Below, piece after piece: positions 1 through 8,918 of a stretch of DNA of 64,000 bases. The stretch is from Pseudomonas sp. Root71. Its GTDB lineage: Bacteria > Pseudomonadota > Gammaproteobacteria > Pseudomonadales > Pseudomonadaceae. The stretch is from contig NZ_LMHY01000003.1 of NCBI RefSeq assembly GCF_001429045.1, positions 59,636-123,635 on the forward strand, read 5' to 3'. A model generated the notes under the pieces. The model was not told where the DNA came from. It searched no databases and saw nothing but the letters and a program-made list of their open reading frames with translations. Each line of letters begins with the position of its first letter. The stretch's first letter is position 1. Position numbers and translations under genes: made by a program.

Positions 1-2459
1 CGGTGTTGGTTTGCGCGACGAAGGTTGCGGCGCTGTCGACGTCGCTGATGGTCAGGGTGCCGGTGGTGGAAATGTCGACGGCGGCATTGGTCTCGCTGAG
101 GTTGGCGATTGGTGCCGAGGATATTCACGGTGACCGAAGTGAGGGTGCCATCGGCACTGCTCACCGCGAAGCTGTCGGTGTAGGTGGTGCCGGCGGCGAA
201 CTCGTTGTGGGCGGAGTTGGCGACGTAGGTCCAGGCTCCGCCGGTGCCGATGGAGAACTGGCCGTAGCTGCCGGCGGTGTTGGACTGCGCCTGGAAGCTT
301 TCCGGGCTGTCGATATCGCTGATGGTCAGACTGCCGCCGGTGGTCAGCGGAGCATTGGTTTCGCTCAGCGTAACGCTGGCCGAGGACAGCACGGCGGCGT
401 CGTTGCTGCCGGTGACGGTGATAGTCACCAGTTGGGCGTCGACACCGCCGAGGCCGTCGCTGACCTGCACGCTGAACACTTCGTTGTGACTCTCGCCAGC
501 CGCCAGCGATTGCACCGCACTGGCGACACCGTCGGTGCCGTTGGCCAGCGTGTACGTCCACTGGCCGGTAGTGTCCACGGCGATCGAGCCGTAGGTGCCT
601 GTGGGCGAGCCATTGATGGTCCAGGTCGCCGTGGCGTCCACTGGCCGGTAGTGTCCACGGCGATCGAGCCGTAGGTGCCTGTGGGCGAGCCATTGATGGT
701 CCAGGTCGCCGTGGCGTCGTGATCGATGTCGGCCGAGTTGAACTGGCCATTCACGCTGAGCGCGCTGTCTTCCTGCACCGCGCCGGCATCATGGCCGGTC
801 GCGAAGCTGAGCACGGGCGCATCATTGCTGCCGGTGATGGTAACGGTCACCAGCTGGGTGTCCACGCCGCCCAGGCCGTCGCTGACCTGCACCGTAAACA
901 CGTCCTCATGGCTTTCGCCGGCCTTCAGCGACTGCACCGCACTGGCGACACCATCGGTGCCATTGGCCAGCGTGTACGTCCACTGGCCGGTAGTGTCCAC
1001 GGCGATCGAGCCGTAGGTGCCTGTGGGCGAGCCATTGATGGTCCAGGTCGCCGTGGCGTAGATTGGCCAGCGTGTACGTCCACTGGCCGGTAGTGTCCAC
1101 GGCGATCGAGCCGTAGGTGCCTGTGGGCGAGCCATTGATGGTCCAGGTCGCCGTGGCGTCGTGATCGATGTCGGCCGAGCTGAACTGGCCATTCACGCTG
1201 AGCGCGGTGTCCTCCTGCACCGCGCCGGCATCATGGCCGGTCGCGAAGCTGAGCACGGGCGCGTCGTTGCTGCCGGTCAGGGTGATCGTCACGTCCTTGG
1301 TCACCGTCGCCCCGAAGTCGTCGGTCAGCGTCACCGTGAACACTTCGGTCTTGGTCTGGCCCTCGGCGAGGTACTGCGCCGCGCTGTTGTCCAGCGTATA
1401 GGTCCAGCCCACGCTGCCCGCCACGTCGCCGGTGCTCTCGTCGCTGACGTTGGCCACCAGCGTACCCAGCGCACCGGCCGGCGCGCTCACGCTGGCCACA
1501 TGGGCGTCATCGGCCAGGTCCACGTCGCCAAAGGCGAAGCTGCCGTTGGCCACCGTGGTGCCGTCTTCGGTCACTGCACCGCTTTCGATTTCTGCCGCCG
1601 TCACCGTTGGTGCGTCGTTGGTGCCGGTGATGGTGACGCTCACATTCTGCGTTACCGACGAACCATGACCATCGCTGATGGTGACCAGGTAAGTTTCGGT
1701 GACTGTCTGTCCCTGGGCCAGGTACTGCGCCGCCGTATTGCTCAGGTTGTACGTCCATTGCACCGAACCGTCGGCCGCGTTCGCGGCTTCGCTTACCGGC
1801 GAGAGTATGAATGTACCAAGCTGAGTGGCATTGCCCCCCGCCGGCGCGAACGTCGCCGTGTGCGTGTCGCTCAGGTCGATGTCATTGAAGGTTATCGTGC
1901 CGCTGGCCGCCAGCGAGTCGGTTGCGCTCGCAGTGGTGTCGGCGTCTTCGGTCACCGTGCCGGCCTGCGCGCCGAGACCGATCGTCACACCATCATTCTC
2001 GCCCGAAAACTGCACTGTCGCGGTGGCCCAGCTGAGCGTTCCGTTGCCCAGACGCATCGCATAGGTAAAGCTGTCCGTCAGGATCTCGCCAGTAGCAAGC
2101 GCCTGGAGTTGTGCCTTGAAAGCAGTGGTGAAAGTAGCGGCGTCGTAGCCGACCTTGCCATCCGGGGTGATCCAGATCCTTGCACCATTCAAGCTGGTGT
2201 CAGTACTCGTCGCCTCAGCCCTCGCCGTATCCTGGGTCAGCAGGTCGGCCGGAGCATAAACCTTGGTGGCAGTAGAAAGACTGTCCGCGTTGTCGAGTGA
2301 CCAGAGTGTCTTCGCGTTGCCACCGAGGTCATTGGACATGACGTCCCAATACATGACCCCCAGCAGATTTTCAGTGGTGTTAAGGACGTCATCCTTCGCC
2401 TGCGGCGTGCTGGAGAACGAGGTAACGGTTCCGCCGCTGGTAGTTGTAGTGCTAGCCAT
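1..2459 (-). CDS. Large VCBS/cadherin-like repeat adhesin, N-terminal part (3' end off window; frame broken)
   Basis: The start ATG is at 2459 and the gene runs off the left edge. The N-terminus (MASTTTTSGGTV...) has no Sec signal, as in type I-secreted giant adhesins. From about residue 150 come repeated VCBS-type units with the hallmark TGSNDAP or TGTNDAP joints, 'GAVTED' starts and 'VSDGLGG' loops. Such proteins mediate surface attachment and biofilm cohesion; the secretion system is not visible here. The reading frame is not continuous. Codons follow one frame from 2459 to about 1060, a second from about 1060 to 636, the first again to about 110, and another to the edge. The breaks fall on an out-of-frame 100-bp tandem duplication, an out-of-frame 80-bp one, and an apparent 11-bp loss near 105-115 at a TGTNDAP joint. 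This may be a real pseudogene or misassembly of repeats. The family call is firm; intactness is not. Confidence 0.8.
556..715. repeat. 80-bp out-of-frame tandem duplication inside the adhesin gene
   Basis: Bases 556-635 recur at 636-715 with a period of 80. The period is again not a multiple of three, but 80 plus 100 is 180, so the two duplications together restore the original frame downstream. The duplicated segment is the same TWTINGSPTGTYGS to TTGQW region that is doubled at 962-1161. Confidence 0.9.
962..1161. repeat. 100-bp out-of-frame tandem duplication inside the adhesin gene
   Basis: Bases 962-1061 are repeated at 1062-1161, identical except at the last couple of bases of the unit. 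The period of 100 is not a multiple of three, so the adhesin frame shifts here: the 517-codon N-terminal frame runs out in nonsense after the TYTLAN segment. Confidence 0.9.
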
Positions 2460-2548
2460 GTTTTTCTCCCTAGAATGTTACCCTGAGAAAAAAACCGCTG
2501 TGGGCCGCTAACAGCCACAAGCCGATTCTTCCTCAACCCACGAACACT

Positions 2549-2836
2549 TCACTCCACCGGTACCAGCCGGCTGGCCAGCAGCTTCACACCCACCCCCGCC
2601 CTGCCATCCTGTTGCTCAACGCGCACGATTTGTCCTTGCGCCTTGAATTTCATCGGGCCGCCGGGAGTGTCGAGTTCGATCTCGAAGTCAATCAAGTTGC
2701 CCACCTGCTGCTCGCTATCGGTTTCGAAATACAATCCGGAGGCGCTGATGTCACGGGTGACACCGTTGCCCCCGCCGATCAGTTGCAGCGACAGGGTGAC
2801 TTGTTCACGGGGCTCAATTCGGTGTGCGTCTTTCAT
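2549..2836 (-). CDS. PilZ domain protein (c-di-GMP receptor)
   Basis: This 95-residue protein is almost entirely one PilZ beta-barrel. It has the two canonical cyclic-di-GMP contacts: an RxxxR motif near the N-terminus (RIEPR, residues 6-10) and a DxSxxG motif (DISASG, about 29-34). PilZ proteins bind c-di-GMP and pass the signal to a partner controlling motility, polysaccharide or adhesin output. It lies just upstream of, and co-oriented with, the large adhesin, so the two may share a biofilm context. About 90 bases separate it from the adhesin start. The assignment rests on both motifs and the length and is firm; the partner is unknown. Confidence 0.9.
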   Translation of the reverse strand: MKDAHRIEPREQVTLSLQLIGGGNGVTRDISASGLYFETDSEQQVGNLIDFEIELDTPGGPMKFKAQGQIVRVEQQDGRAGVGVKLLASRLVPVE

Positions 2837-3038
2837 GGCTGCAGTCTAAAAACGACCACTGTGTTTTACATGAGTGCTCTATCCCTTTTTTCTGGGAGTC
2901 AATCACCCGGAAAAACAGTGTTTTACGGGACAAATGTCATGGGAGGGGGTGCCTGAAGCGCTATGGAAAAAGCCAGGATCTGCAACGATTGCTATCATGA
3001 TCAGCTAACACAACCCGCCTAAAGAGGCAGCGAGCCGC

Positions 3039-3704
3039 ATGCCAATTCAAGTCCTGTTAGTTGCTCTACCGCTCGTGGCCTGGGGCCTTGAGCGTCTGGT
3101 GGAAAGCGCTCAACCGAAGTTGGCGCTGGCGGGTTCGACGGCGTCGGTGGCGCAATACCTGCTTTCGCTGCACCTGTACACACCAGATGTGGTGGTATTG
3201 GACCTGGACAGCGAGGACTGCATCGAGTCGCTGGCCGAACTGCACAGCCGGACCAAAGCCAGGATTCTGGTAGTGACAGGGTCGAGCGACGAGGCACTGC
3301 ATGACCGTGCGGTGCTGGCGGGCGCACGTGGGGTGGTGGATAAGCGGGAGTCGGCATCCGCCTCAATTTTGCTCAAAGCCATAGAAAAAGTGCATGAAGG
3401 CGAACTCTGGATTGACCGCAATGCGACCAGCCGTATCTTCCTTGAACTGGCGCGCAAGAAAGCCGATCGCGATATAGACCCGGAGCAACACAAAATCGCC
3501 AGGCTGACACGCCGCGAGCAGCAAACCATTGCATCGCTGGCCAGCGATCCCTCAGCCCCTGGCAAGTTGGTGGCCGAGAAACTGCACATCAGCGAGCACA
3601 CGCTGCGCAACCATTTGACATCGATCTACAGCAAGCTGGGCCTGACTAACCGCGTAGATCTGTACGCCTACGCACACAAGCATGGGCTTTCCACAGGCGA
3701 TTGA
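3039..3704 (+). CDS. NarL/LuxR-type response regulator with degenerate receiver domain
   Basis: The 221-residue protein has an N-terminal receiver-like domain (about 1-120) and a C-terminal LuxR/GerE helix-turn-helix (about 150-215, LTRREQQTIASLA...ISEHTLRNHLTSIYSKL). The putative phospho-acceptor Asp is present in VVVLDLD (D55), and the conserved Lys in GVVDKRE (K102). The N-terminal acidic pair that holds Mg2+ (normally VDDHPLV) reads VALPLV, so normal phosphorylation is doubtful. There is no sensor kinase beside it. A GAGG-like ribosome site precedes the ATG. It lies divergent from the PilZ gene and convergent with the LysR remnant. It is probably a DNA-binding regulator controlled by something other than phosphotransfer. 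Confidence 0.85.
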   Translation: MPIQVLLVALPLVAWGLERLVESAQPKLALAGSTASVAQYLLSLHLYTPDVVVLDLDSEDCIESLAELHSRTKARILVVTGSSDEALHDRAVLAGARGVVDKRESASASILLKAIEKVHEGELWIDRNATSRIFLELARKKADRDIDPEQHKIARLTRREQQTIASLASDPSAPGKLVAEKLHISEHTLRNHLTSIYSKLGLTNRVDLYAYAHKHGLSTGD

Positions 3705-3759
3705 GGACTCTTGACTGAATGCCTCTTAACCGCGCAGTAATGCGGGCTTTGCGCCGTTG

Positions 3760-3976
3760 GTATCTGTAGATCGTGGGATTGAAAAGCGAACCACACGTTC
3801 CAGTCGACCTGCTCCGACAGCTGTGAAAGCCAAAGCGCTGATAACGCCGGGGAGCAGCACAACGCTTCTGCGGCCCGGGTGAAATCCCGGTACTTGGCGG
3901 CAGCAACAAATGACCGCATGGCCTTGAACGATGGCATTTTCATGAGTGCCTGATCAGGCTGGGGAATTCTTGCCAT
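3760..3976 (-). pseudogene. Remnant of a LysR-type regulator N-terminus
   Basis: On the minus strand a stretch reading MKMPSFKAMRSFVAAAKY, then RDFTRAAEAL and QLSEQV matches the start of LysR-family helix-turn-helix domains. Expected residues follow only loosely (LCCSPALSALWLSQ in place of the usual VTQPALSxQI pattern). After about 45 residues the similarity is lost and no effector domain follows. It sits divergently upstream of azlC, where a regulator would be expected. I read it as a decayed azl regulator. The alternative is a chance ORF, but the match to the helix-turn-helix start is hard to dismiss. Confidence 0.5.
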
Positions 3977-4085
3977 AACAAAAAGTACCTGTTTTCTCAG
4001 AAAAAAAGTCGATTCTGCCCATGCTCCTGCGGCGCCCACACTCCACTCCACGAAGCCCTCGCAGCGCCGGTCAAAAGGAAACGAA

Positions 4086-4826
4086 ATGCAGTATCGAACA
4101 GGAATGGAAGCTTTCATGCACGGCGTTCGAACGCTCATTCCATTGACTCCCGGAGTGATTCCATTCGGGCTGGTTACCGGAGTGATGGCCATCGAAATGG
4201 GAATGTCGCCTGGCATGACGATGGGCATGACGCTGCTGTTTTACTCTGGATCCGCACAGATGGTTGCACTCCAGCTGCTACATAACGGTGTCTTGCCGGT
4301 GGCGATTGTGGTTACAGCCTTGATCATCAACTTGCGCTTTATCATGTACAGCGCTTCGTTGGCACCTCGCCTGCATCACCTGCCCCGTCGCTGGACATGG
4401 CCAATGTCCTACCTGCTTTCCGATCAGTCTTTCGCGCTCTACAGTCTAAGGTTTTCCTCGGGAGAACCAGATCGATTCGGACATTACTTTTATGCCGGTA
4501 CTGCTGTGGCCATGTGGCTAACCTGGCAGCTCTCGGTATTGGCCGGGGTCTTTCTGGGCGCAAGTATCCCCGAGTCGTGGTCACTGAGCTTTGCCATTCC
4601 CTTGTCTTTTCTGGCGCTTCTCGTTCCCAATCTGCGTAGTGCGGCGAGCCTGGGGGCCGCAGCGGTCGGCGGGTTGATCGCTGTGTTGGCAGTCAATATG
4701 CCCTACAACCTTGGATTGGTAATGGCTTCGATAGGTGGAGTCTTTACAGGGTTATTGATCGAGAACATTCGTAGAAGCCCGTTGAACACTATGAGCTCTG
4801 ACGGCGTCGAGAAGGAGACACGATGA
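4086..4826 (+). CDS. azlC: AzlC family branched-chain amino acid export permease
   Basis: The 246-residue integral membrane protein carries the AzlC signature near its N-terminus (GVRTLIPLTPGVIPFGLVTG) and the conserved segment LLFYSGSAQMVALQLL. It is the large subunit of the two-part AzlC/AzlD exporter, which moves branched-chain amino acids or their analogues out of the cytoplasm. The start has a good ribosome site (AAGGAAACGAA-ATG). The stop overlaps the next start in ATGA, so azlC and azlD are translationally coupled. The expected divergent regulator is present only as a fragment. Confidence 0.9.
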   Translation: MQYRTGMEAFMHGVRTLIPLTPGVIPFGLVTGVMAIEMGMSPGMTMGMTLLFYSGSAQMVALQLLHNGVLPVAIVVTALIINLRFIMYSASLAPRLHHLPRRWTWPMSYLLSDQSFALYSLRFSSGEPDRFGHYFYAGTAVAMWLTWQLSVLAGVFLGASIPESWSLSFAIPLSFLALLVPNLRSAASLGAAAVGGLIAVLAVNMPYNLGLVMASIGGVFTGLLIENIRRSPLNTMSSDGVEKETR

Positions 4827-5149
4827 GTGACCTGGCTTTGTGGGGGATGTTTCTGGCAGTAGGCGTGGGAACCTTTGTGATGCGCCTTTCGTTTGTCGAG
4901 CTCTATGGTCGATGGCGAATTCCCGACCTGCTGAGTCGAGCCCTGCTCTACGTACCGGCAAGTGTGCTGGCGGCGTTGGTACTCCCCGCCGTGGTGTATC
5001 CCAACGGGCACAGTGAATTCGTGCTCGGCAACCCGCAAATCCCCGCCGCCATTGTTGCTGCCTGGGTCGCGTGGAAGACTCGAAATACTGTCCTGACACT
5101 GGCGGCAGGCATGGCGGCGCTTTGGGCTTTCAAGTTGATCGGATCATGA
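4823..5149 (+). CDS. azlD: AzlD family small permease subunit
   Basis: The 108-residue hydrophobic protein has about four predicted membrane segments and the AzlD hallmark GTFVMRLSFVELYG near residues 16-29. It overlaps azlC by four bases (ATGA) and has its own GGAG ribosome site. It should form the exporter together with AzlC. The length is typical for the family. Confidence 0.9.
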   Translation: MSDLALWGMFLAVGVGTFVMRLSFVELYGRWRIPDLLSRALLYVPASVLAALVLPAVVYPNGHSEFVLGNPQIPAAIVAAWVAWKTRNTVLTLAAGMAALWAFKLIGS

Positions 5150-5232
5150 AGCGCTGACCCGCCACTCCATATAACCCTCAAAGTAACCTTTAAATGGCAG
5201 AATCTCCTTACTTGATCGTTTCGGAGACCAGC

Positions 5233-7092
5233 ATGCTTCGCGCATTTGAACAAAGACTCGACCCCTTCCCGCCCGACGAGATACCACCGCCACCCGAAGG
5301 CCTGACTCGGTTCCTTTGGGCGTGCACACGGGGCGCCCGCGGCTATATTCTTGCGTTTGCGCTGCTCAGTGCCGGCGTGTCGATCTACGAAGCCTGGCTG
5401 TTTTCCTTCCTCGGCCAGGTCGTGGACCTGCTCTCGACCTGGCAGGCCGGTGGTGATGCGGCTGCGCAGGAGAGTCGCGTGTTGTGGGGCATGGGCATCG
5501 TAATGCTTGCCAGCATCGGGCTGGTGGCTCTGCGAACCATGGTTCAGCACCAGATATTGGCGATCAATCTGCCGTTGCGACTGCGTTGGGACTTCCACCG
5601 CCTGATGCTCCGGCAAAGCCTTTCGTTCTTTTCCGATGAGTTCTCCGGACGGGTCACCACCAAGGTGATGCAGACTGCACTGGCCGTGCGCGACGTGCTG
5701 TTCACCCTTATCGAGATCGCACCCGGAATCGGGGTGTACTTCATCGCGATCATCGCACTGGCCGGCGGCTTCGCACTGAAACTGATGCTGCCCTTCGTTG
5801 CCTGGATCGTGTTGTTCGGGCTGGCCATGCTCTACTTCGTCCCCCGCTTGGGGAAAGTCGGACAGGAACAAGCCCATGCGCGGTCGTCGATGACCGGACG
5901 TATCTCAGACGCCTACACCAACATCACGACAGTGAAACTGTTCTCCCACTCCAATCGTGAAGCGCACTTCGCGCGCGCGGCCATGGAGGATTTCAAGCAG
6001 ACCGGCTTCCGCCAGATGCGCCTGGTCAGCCAATTCGAGATCGTCAACCAAGCGTTGGTGGTGGCTTTGATCATGGCAGCAGGCGGTTATGCGCTTTGGC
6101 TGTGGCACCTGGGCGAAGTCGGCACAGGTGCCGTGGCGGCGATTACCGCCATGGCGTTGCGTATCAACGGCATGTCGCACTGGATCATGTGGCAGATGGC
6201 CTCGCTGTTCGAAGGCATCGGCACCGTACAGGATGGCATGGCAACCCTTACCCGCGGCCCAAAGGTGCAGGATGCGCCAGGCGCGGGAGTCCTGGTGACC
6301 TCCGGCGGAGCGGTAACCTTCGACAACGTGAGCTTCAACTACAATGGCGAACGCCAAGTGCTCGATGGCCTGAGCCTGAGCATTCGTCCTGGCGAAAAAA
6401 TCGGCCTGGTGGGCCGCTCCGGCGCGGGCAAATCCACACTCATCAACTTGCTGCTGCGCTTCTATGACGTCGACAGCGGGCAGATTCGCATTGACGGGCA
6501 AGACATTGCGCACGTGACGCAAGACAGCCTGCGCAGCGCCATCGGCATGGTCACCCAGGATACTTCCCTGCTGCACCGTTCCATTGGCGACAACATCGCC
6601 TACGGTCGACCCGATGCAAGCGACGCACAAATCCGCAGTGCCGCGGCCAATGCCCAGGCCGATGAGTTCATCAGCCAACTGAGCGACCGGCAAGGGCACA
6701 CCGGCTACGACACCTTGGTGGGCGAGCGCGGCATCAAGCTTTCGGGCGGCCAGCGCCAGCGCGTCGCCATAGCCCGAGTGATGCTCAAGAACGCCCCTAT
6801 CCTGCTACTTGACGAAGCGACCAGCGCGCTGGATTCGGAAGTCGAAGTGGCCATTCAGGAAAGCCTCGATGAAATGATGGAGGGAAAAACCGTAATCGCC
6901 ATCGCCCATCGGTTGTCCACGATTGCGGCAATGGATCGACTTGTTGTCATGGACGATGGACGCATCATCGAACAGGGCACCCACACCGAGTTGCTCGCCA
7001 GGAACGGCATCTATGCGCGGCTGTGGCACCATCAGAGTGGCGGGTTCCTGGGTGAAGATCGGGGGATGACCGAGGCTATGGATCAGGTATGA
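5233..7092 (+). CDS. ABC exporter, fused membrane and ATPase domains
   Basis: I place the start at the internal ATG at 5233 (MLRAFEQRLDPFPPDE), which has a GGAGACCAGC ribosome site; a longer frame begins at 5194. The protein is about 619 residues. An N-terminal six-helix exporter domain (about 30-330) is followed by a nucleotide-binding domain. That domain has Walker A GRSGAGKST (about 393-402), signature LSGGQRQRVAIAR (about 503-515), Walker B ILLLDEATSALD (about 522-533) and H-loop AIAHRLST (about 557). It is a homodimeric type IV exporter of the MsbA/multidrug class; the substrate cannot be told. It stands alone, without a membrane-fusion partner. Confidence 0.9.
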   Translation: MLRAFEQRLDPFPPDEIPPPPEGLTRFLWACTRGARGYILAFALLSAGVSIYEAWLFSFLGQVVDLLSTWQAGGDAAAQESRVLWGMGIVMLASIGLVALRTMVQHQILAINLPLRLRWDFHRLMLRQSLSFFSDEFSGRVTTKVMQTALAVRDVLFTLIEIAPGIGVYFIAIIALAGGFALKLMLPFVAWIVLFGLAMLYFVPRLGKVGQEQAHARSSMTGRISDAYTNITTVKLFSHSNREAHFARAAMEDFKQTGFRQMRLVSQFEIVNQALVVALIMAAGGYALWLWHLGEVGTGAVAAITAMALRINGMSHWIMWQMASLFEGIGTVQDGMATLTRGPKVQDAPGAGVLVTSGGAVTFDNVSFNYNGERQVLDGLSLSIRPGEKIGLVGRSGAGKSTLINLLLRFYDVDSGQIRIDGQDIAHVTQDSLRSAIGMVTQDTSLLHRSIGDNIAYGRPDASDAQIRSAAANAQADEFISQLSDRQGHTGYDTLVGERGIKLSGGQRQRVAIARVMLKNAPILLLDEATSALDSEVEVAIQESLDEMMEGKTVIAIAHRLSTIAAMDRLVVMDDGRIIEQGTHTELLARNGIYARLWHHQSGGFLGEDRGMTEAMDQV

Positions 7093-7304
7093 GCGTGAAC
7101 GGCCGGGGATGATCTCCAAGCGGCAGCTTTGTGTTGTGGATTCAACCGGTCGATGCAAAACAACTAAATTCCGTGCAAGCAGAAGGAGTGTTGCAGATCA
7201 TTGAGCAGCTGCGACAGACTCACACGACATCACAATGCTTTCACCGCCAAGCCCGAGAGAGCCGCCGCATAACTTCGGAGTTATGCGACATGACTCCTTA
7301 ATGC

Positions 7305-8642
7305 TTATTGTATGGTTGATTGCCCTATAAGTACTTTTCCGGTACTCAACTCGTAATGGCTGGCAGAGCGGTTAAGTACTATGCCGCGTATCAGTGCGAC
7401 GAATATGCCGAGCACACCGCCCCCGAATATCCCGAGAATCAGAATCAGCAACTTATTGGGCTTGATCGGTTGGTTTGGCTTGATAGCCTGCTGATCAACC
7501 TTTACCAAAACCAGTTCACTCAGGTCGCGATTGATATGTTCCAGCCGTGTTTTTTCTGCCCTCATATCAACCAGCGTGTTGAGGAATAGATCGTCGTTTT
7601 TACGCGATTTAAGTCGTTCAATCTGCCGATTTTGATCCAGAAGCTGAAGCTCTTTTTTGATCTCGGAGATCCGAGGGCTGGCATGGTCATCAGACTTTCG
7701 TGCCAACAGGGCATTTCGCTCGGCACCAAGAGCTTCAGTACCCATGAAGTGCAGCGGGAACTGCTCGTTGAAAACTTCCGCACGAAAAACATTGCCCTGA
7801 CTTACGCCGTTACCTTGCCCCATCGCCGTAGGGGTAGTCGGCTTCACGATCCCCAACTCACGAGCTATGTGAATGGACTCGTTCAGCTGGGTGATACGAC
7901 TTTCCCGACGGTCGCGCAGCTCTGTACGAACTGCACGCAACTCATCCTGCAGCTGCGCGCGCTTGAGAACGTCACTTTCACTGATTTTAGCAATCGTTGA
8001 GTCCTTATCGGCCTCATAACTAGCGCGGGCAATGCCCATCTTGCGTTCCAGGGTGTTGAGACTGTTGTCAATCACACTGTTCAAGTCGTCCTGAATCTGC
8101 TTGCGCTCGCTGTTGATGGCTTCTTGCACGATCCCATTAAGAATGAGATGACCTTCGACGGTTTCCGGATAAGTGATTTCCAGTCCGACGAATGTTGTGA
8201 GGTTGTCGCCGATCTTAGTACTTGGCTGAATAACCCTGAACGCTTCGCTGTTGAAGCGTTCGAAGGCCTGTTTCAAGTCGCCTGAGTCAATACCGGAGAA
8301 TTGTTCTTGGTGCTTATCGAAGTAGGATTTATGCACTTCATAGGAGTTAAGTGCAGCACCTACGCGCCTGAGTGATTCCTCGGGATTGAGGGTGTAAACC
8401 CCAGTCTGATTGAGTGCGTCAAGGTCTTTAATAGACGGAGGACGAAGAAATGTCTTCGTCCGGTATTGAGGTGTCGCTGTAAAAGCGTAGACCGCTGCCA
8501 TCGCTGTGACTGCCAAGGCTATGCCTGCGATTAGATACTTTTGACGCCACAGGGTGGTGAATAACTCACCCAAATCAATTGCTTGGGTATTGTACGAAAC
8601 CGGGATGGGGCGGGATGACGGTAGCGACTCTGCGTGACTCAT
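7305..8642 (-). CDS. Wzz-family polysaccharide chain-length determinant
   Basis: The preferred start is the ATG at 8642 (MSHAESLPSSRPIPV), which follows an ATGGAG ribosome site; this gives 445 residues. The protein has the Wzz layout. There is an N-terminal membrane segment (about 36-54, preceded by DLGELFTTLWRQKYL), a long periplasmic coiled-coil region, and a C-terminal membrane segment (LILILGIFGGGVLGIFVALI). A QQAIKPNQPIKPNK linker stands just before the second helix, matching the proline-rich motif of the family. It would set O-antigen modal length. No other LPS gene is nearby, so it is an orphan wzz. Its base composition looks AT-richer than its neighbours. Confidence 0.88.
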   Translation of the reverse strand: MSHAESLPSSRPIPVSYNTQAIDLGELFTTLWRQKYLIAGIALAVTAMAAVYAFTATPQYRTKTFLRPPSIKDLDALNQTGVYTLNPEESLRRVGAALNSYEVHKSYFDKHQEQFSGIDSGDLKQAFERFNSEAFRVIQPSTKIGDNLTTFVGLEITYPETVEGHLILNGIVQEAINSERKQIQDDLNSVIDNSLNTLERKMGIARASYEADKDSTIAKISESDVLKRAQLQDELRAVRTELRDRRESRITQLNESIHIARELGIVKPTTPTAMGQGNGVSQGNVFRAEVFNEQFPLHFMGTEALGAERNALLARKSDDHASPRISEIKKELQLLDQNRQIERLKSRKNDDLFLNTLVDMRAEKTRLEHINRDLSELVLVKVDQQAIKPNQPIKPNKLLILILGIFGGGVLGIFVALIRGIVLNRSASHYELSTGKVLIGQSTIQ

Positions 8643-8918
8643 ACAAGCTCCATTGCACAATTTACTCCATTAAAACGGAACTATTCTACACGCCCGATGT
8701 CGCGTCCGAGCGTTTATTTGCGCTCAATAACTTTCGAGGATTAATGCTTGGATCCCGCCCCCTTATGCCGTTGGCTATTTAAACAGCGGCCCCCTAGAAC
8801 TTTTTCCTGTTTATCGGTCTATGTGGATAGGCACATCCACTCGCCAGGCGAGAACCCGCAGGATTCCCGCAGCCGGATGGCCACACGCCCAGAAATCAAT
8901 CAGAGGTTGTCTTCGCTC
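8643..8918. other. Intergenic leader with two adjacent hairpins
   Basis: This divergent region holds the presumed promoters of wzz and the small secreted protein. At 8823-8840 lies GTGGAT-N6-ATCCAC, and immediately after it CTCGCC-A-GGCGAG (8840-8852). No gene is seen here. Confidence 0.5.

Noticed and set aside
3..1093. Plus-strand ORFs across the adhesin repeats
   Set aside because: They repeat the same Ala/Gly/Val/His-rich shadow sequence as the VCBS codons on the other strand.
5194..5232. Longer start of the ABC exporter
   Set aside because: The upstream ATG lacks a ribosome site, whereas the ATG at 5233 has GGAGACCAGC directly before it.
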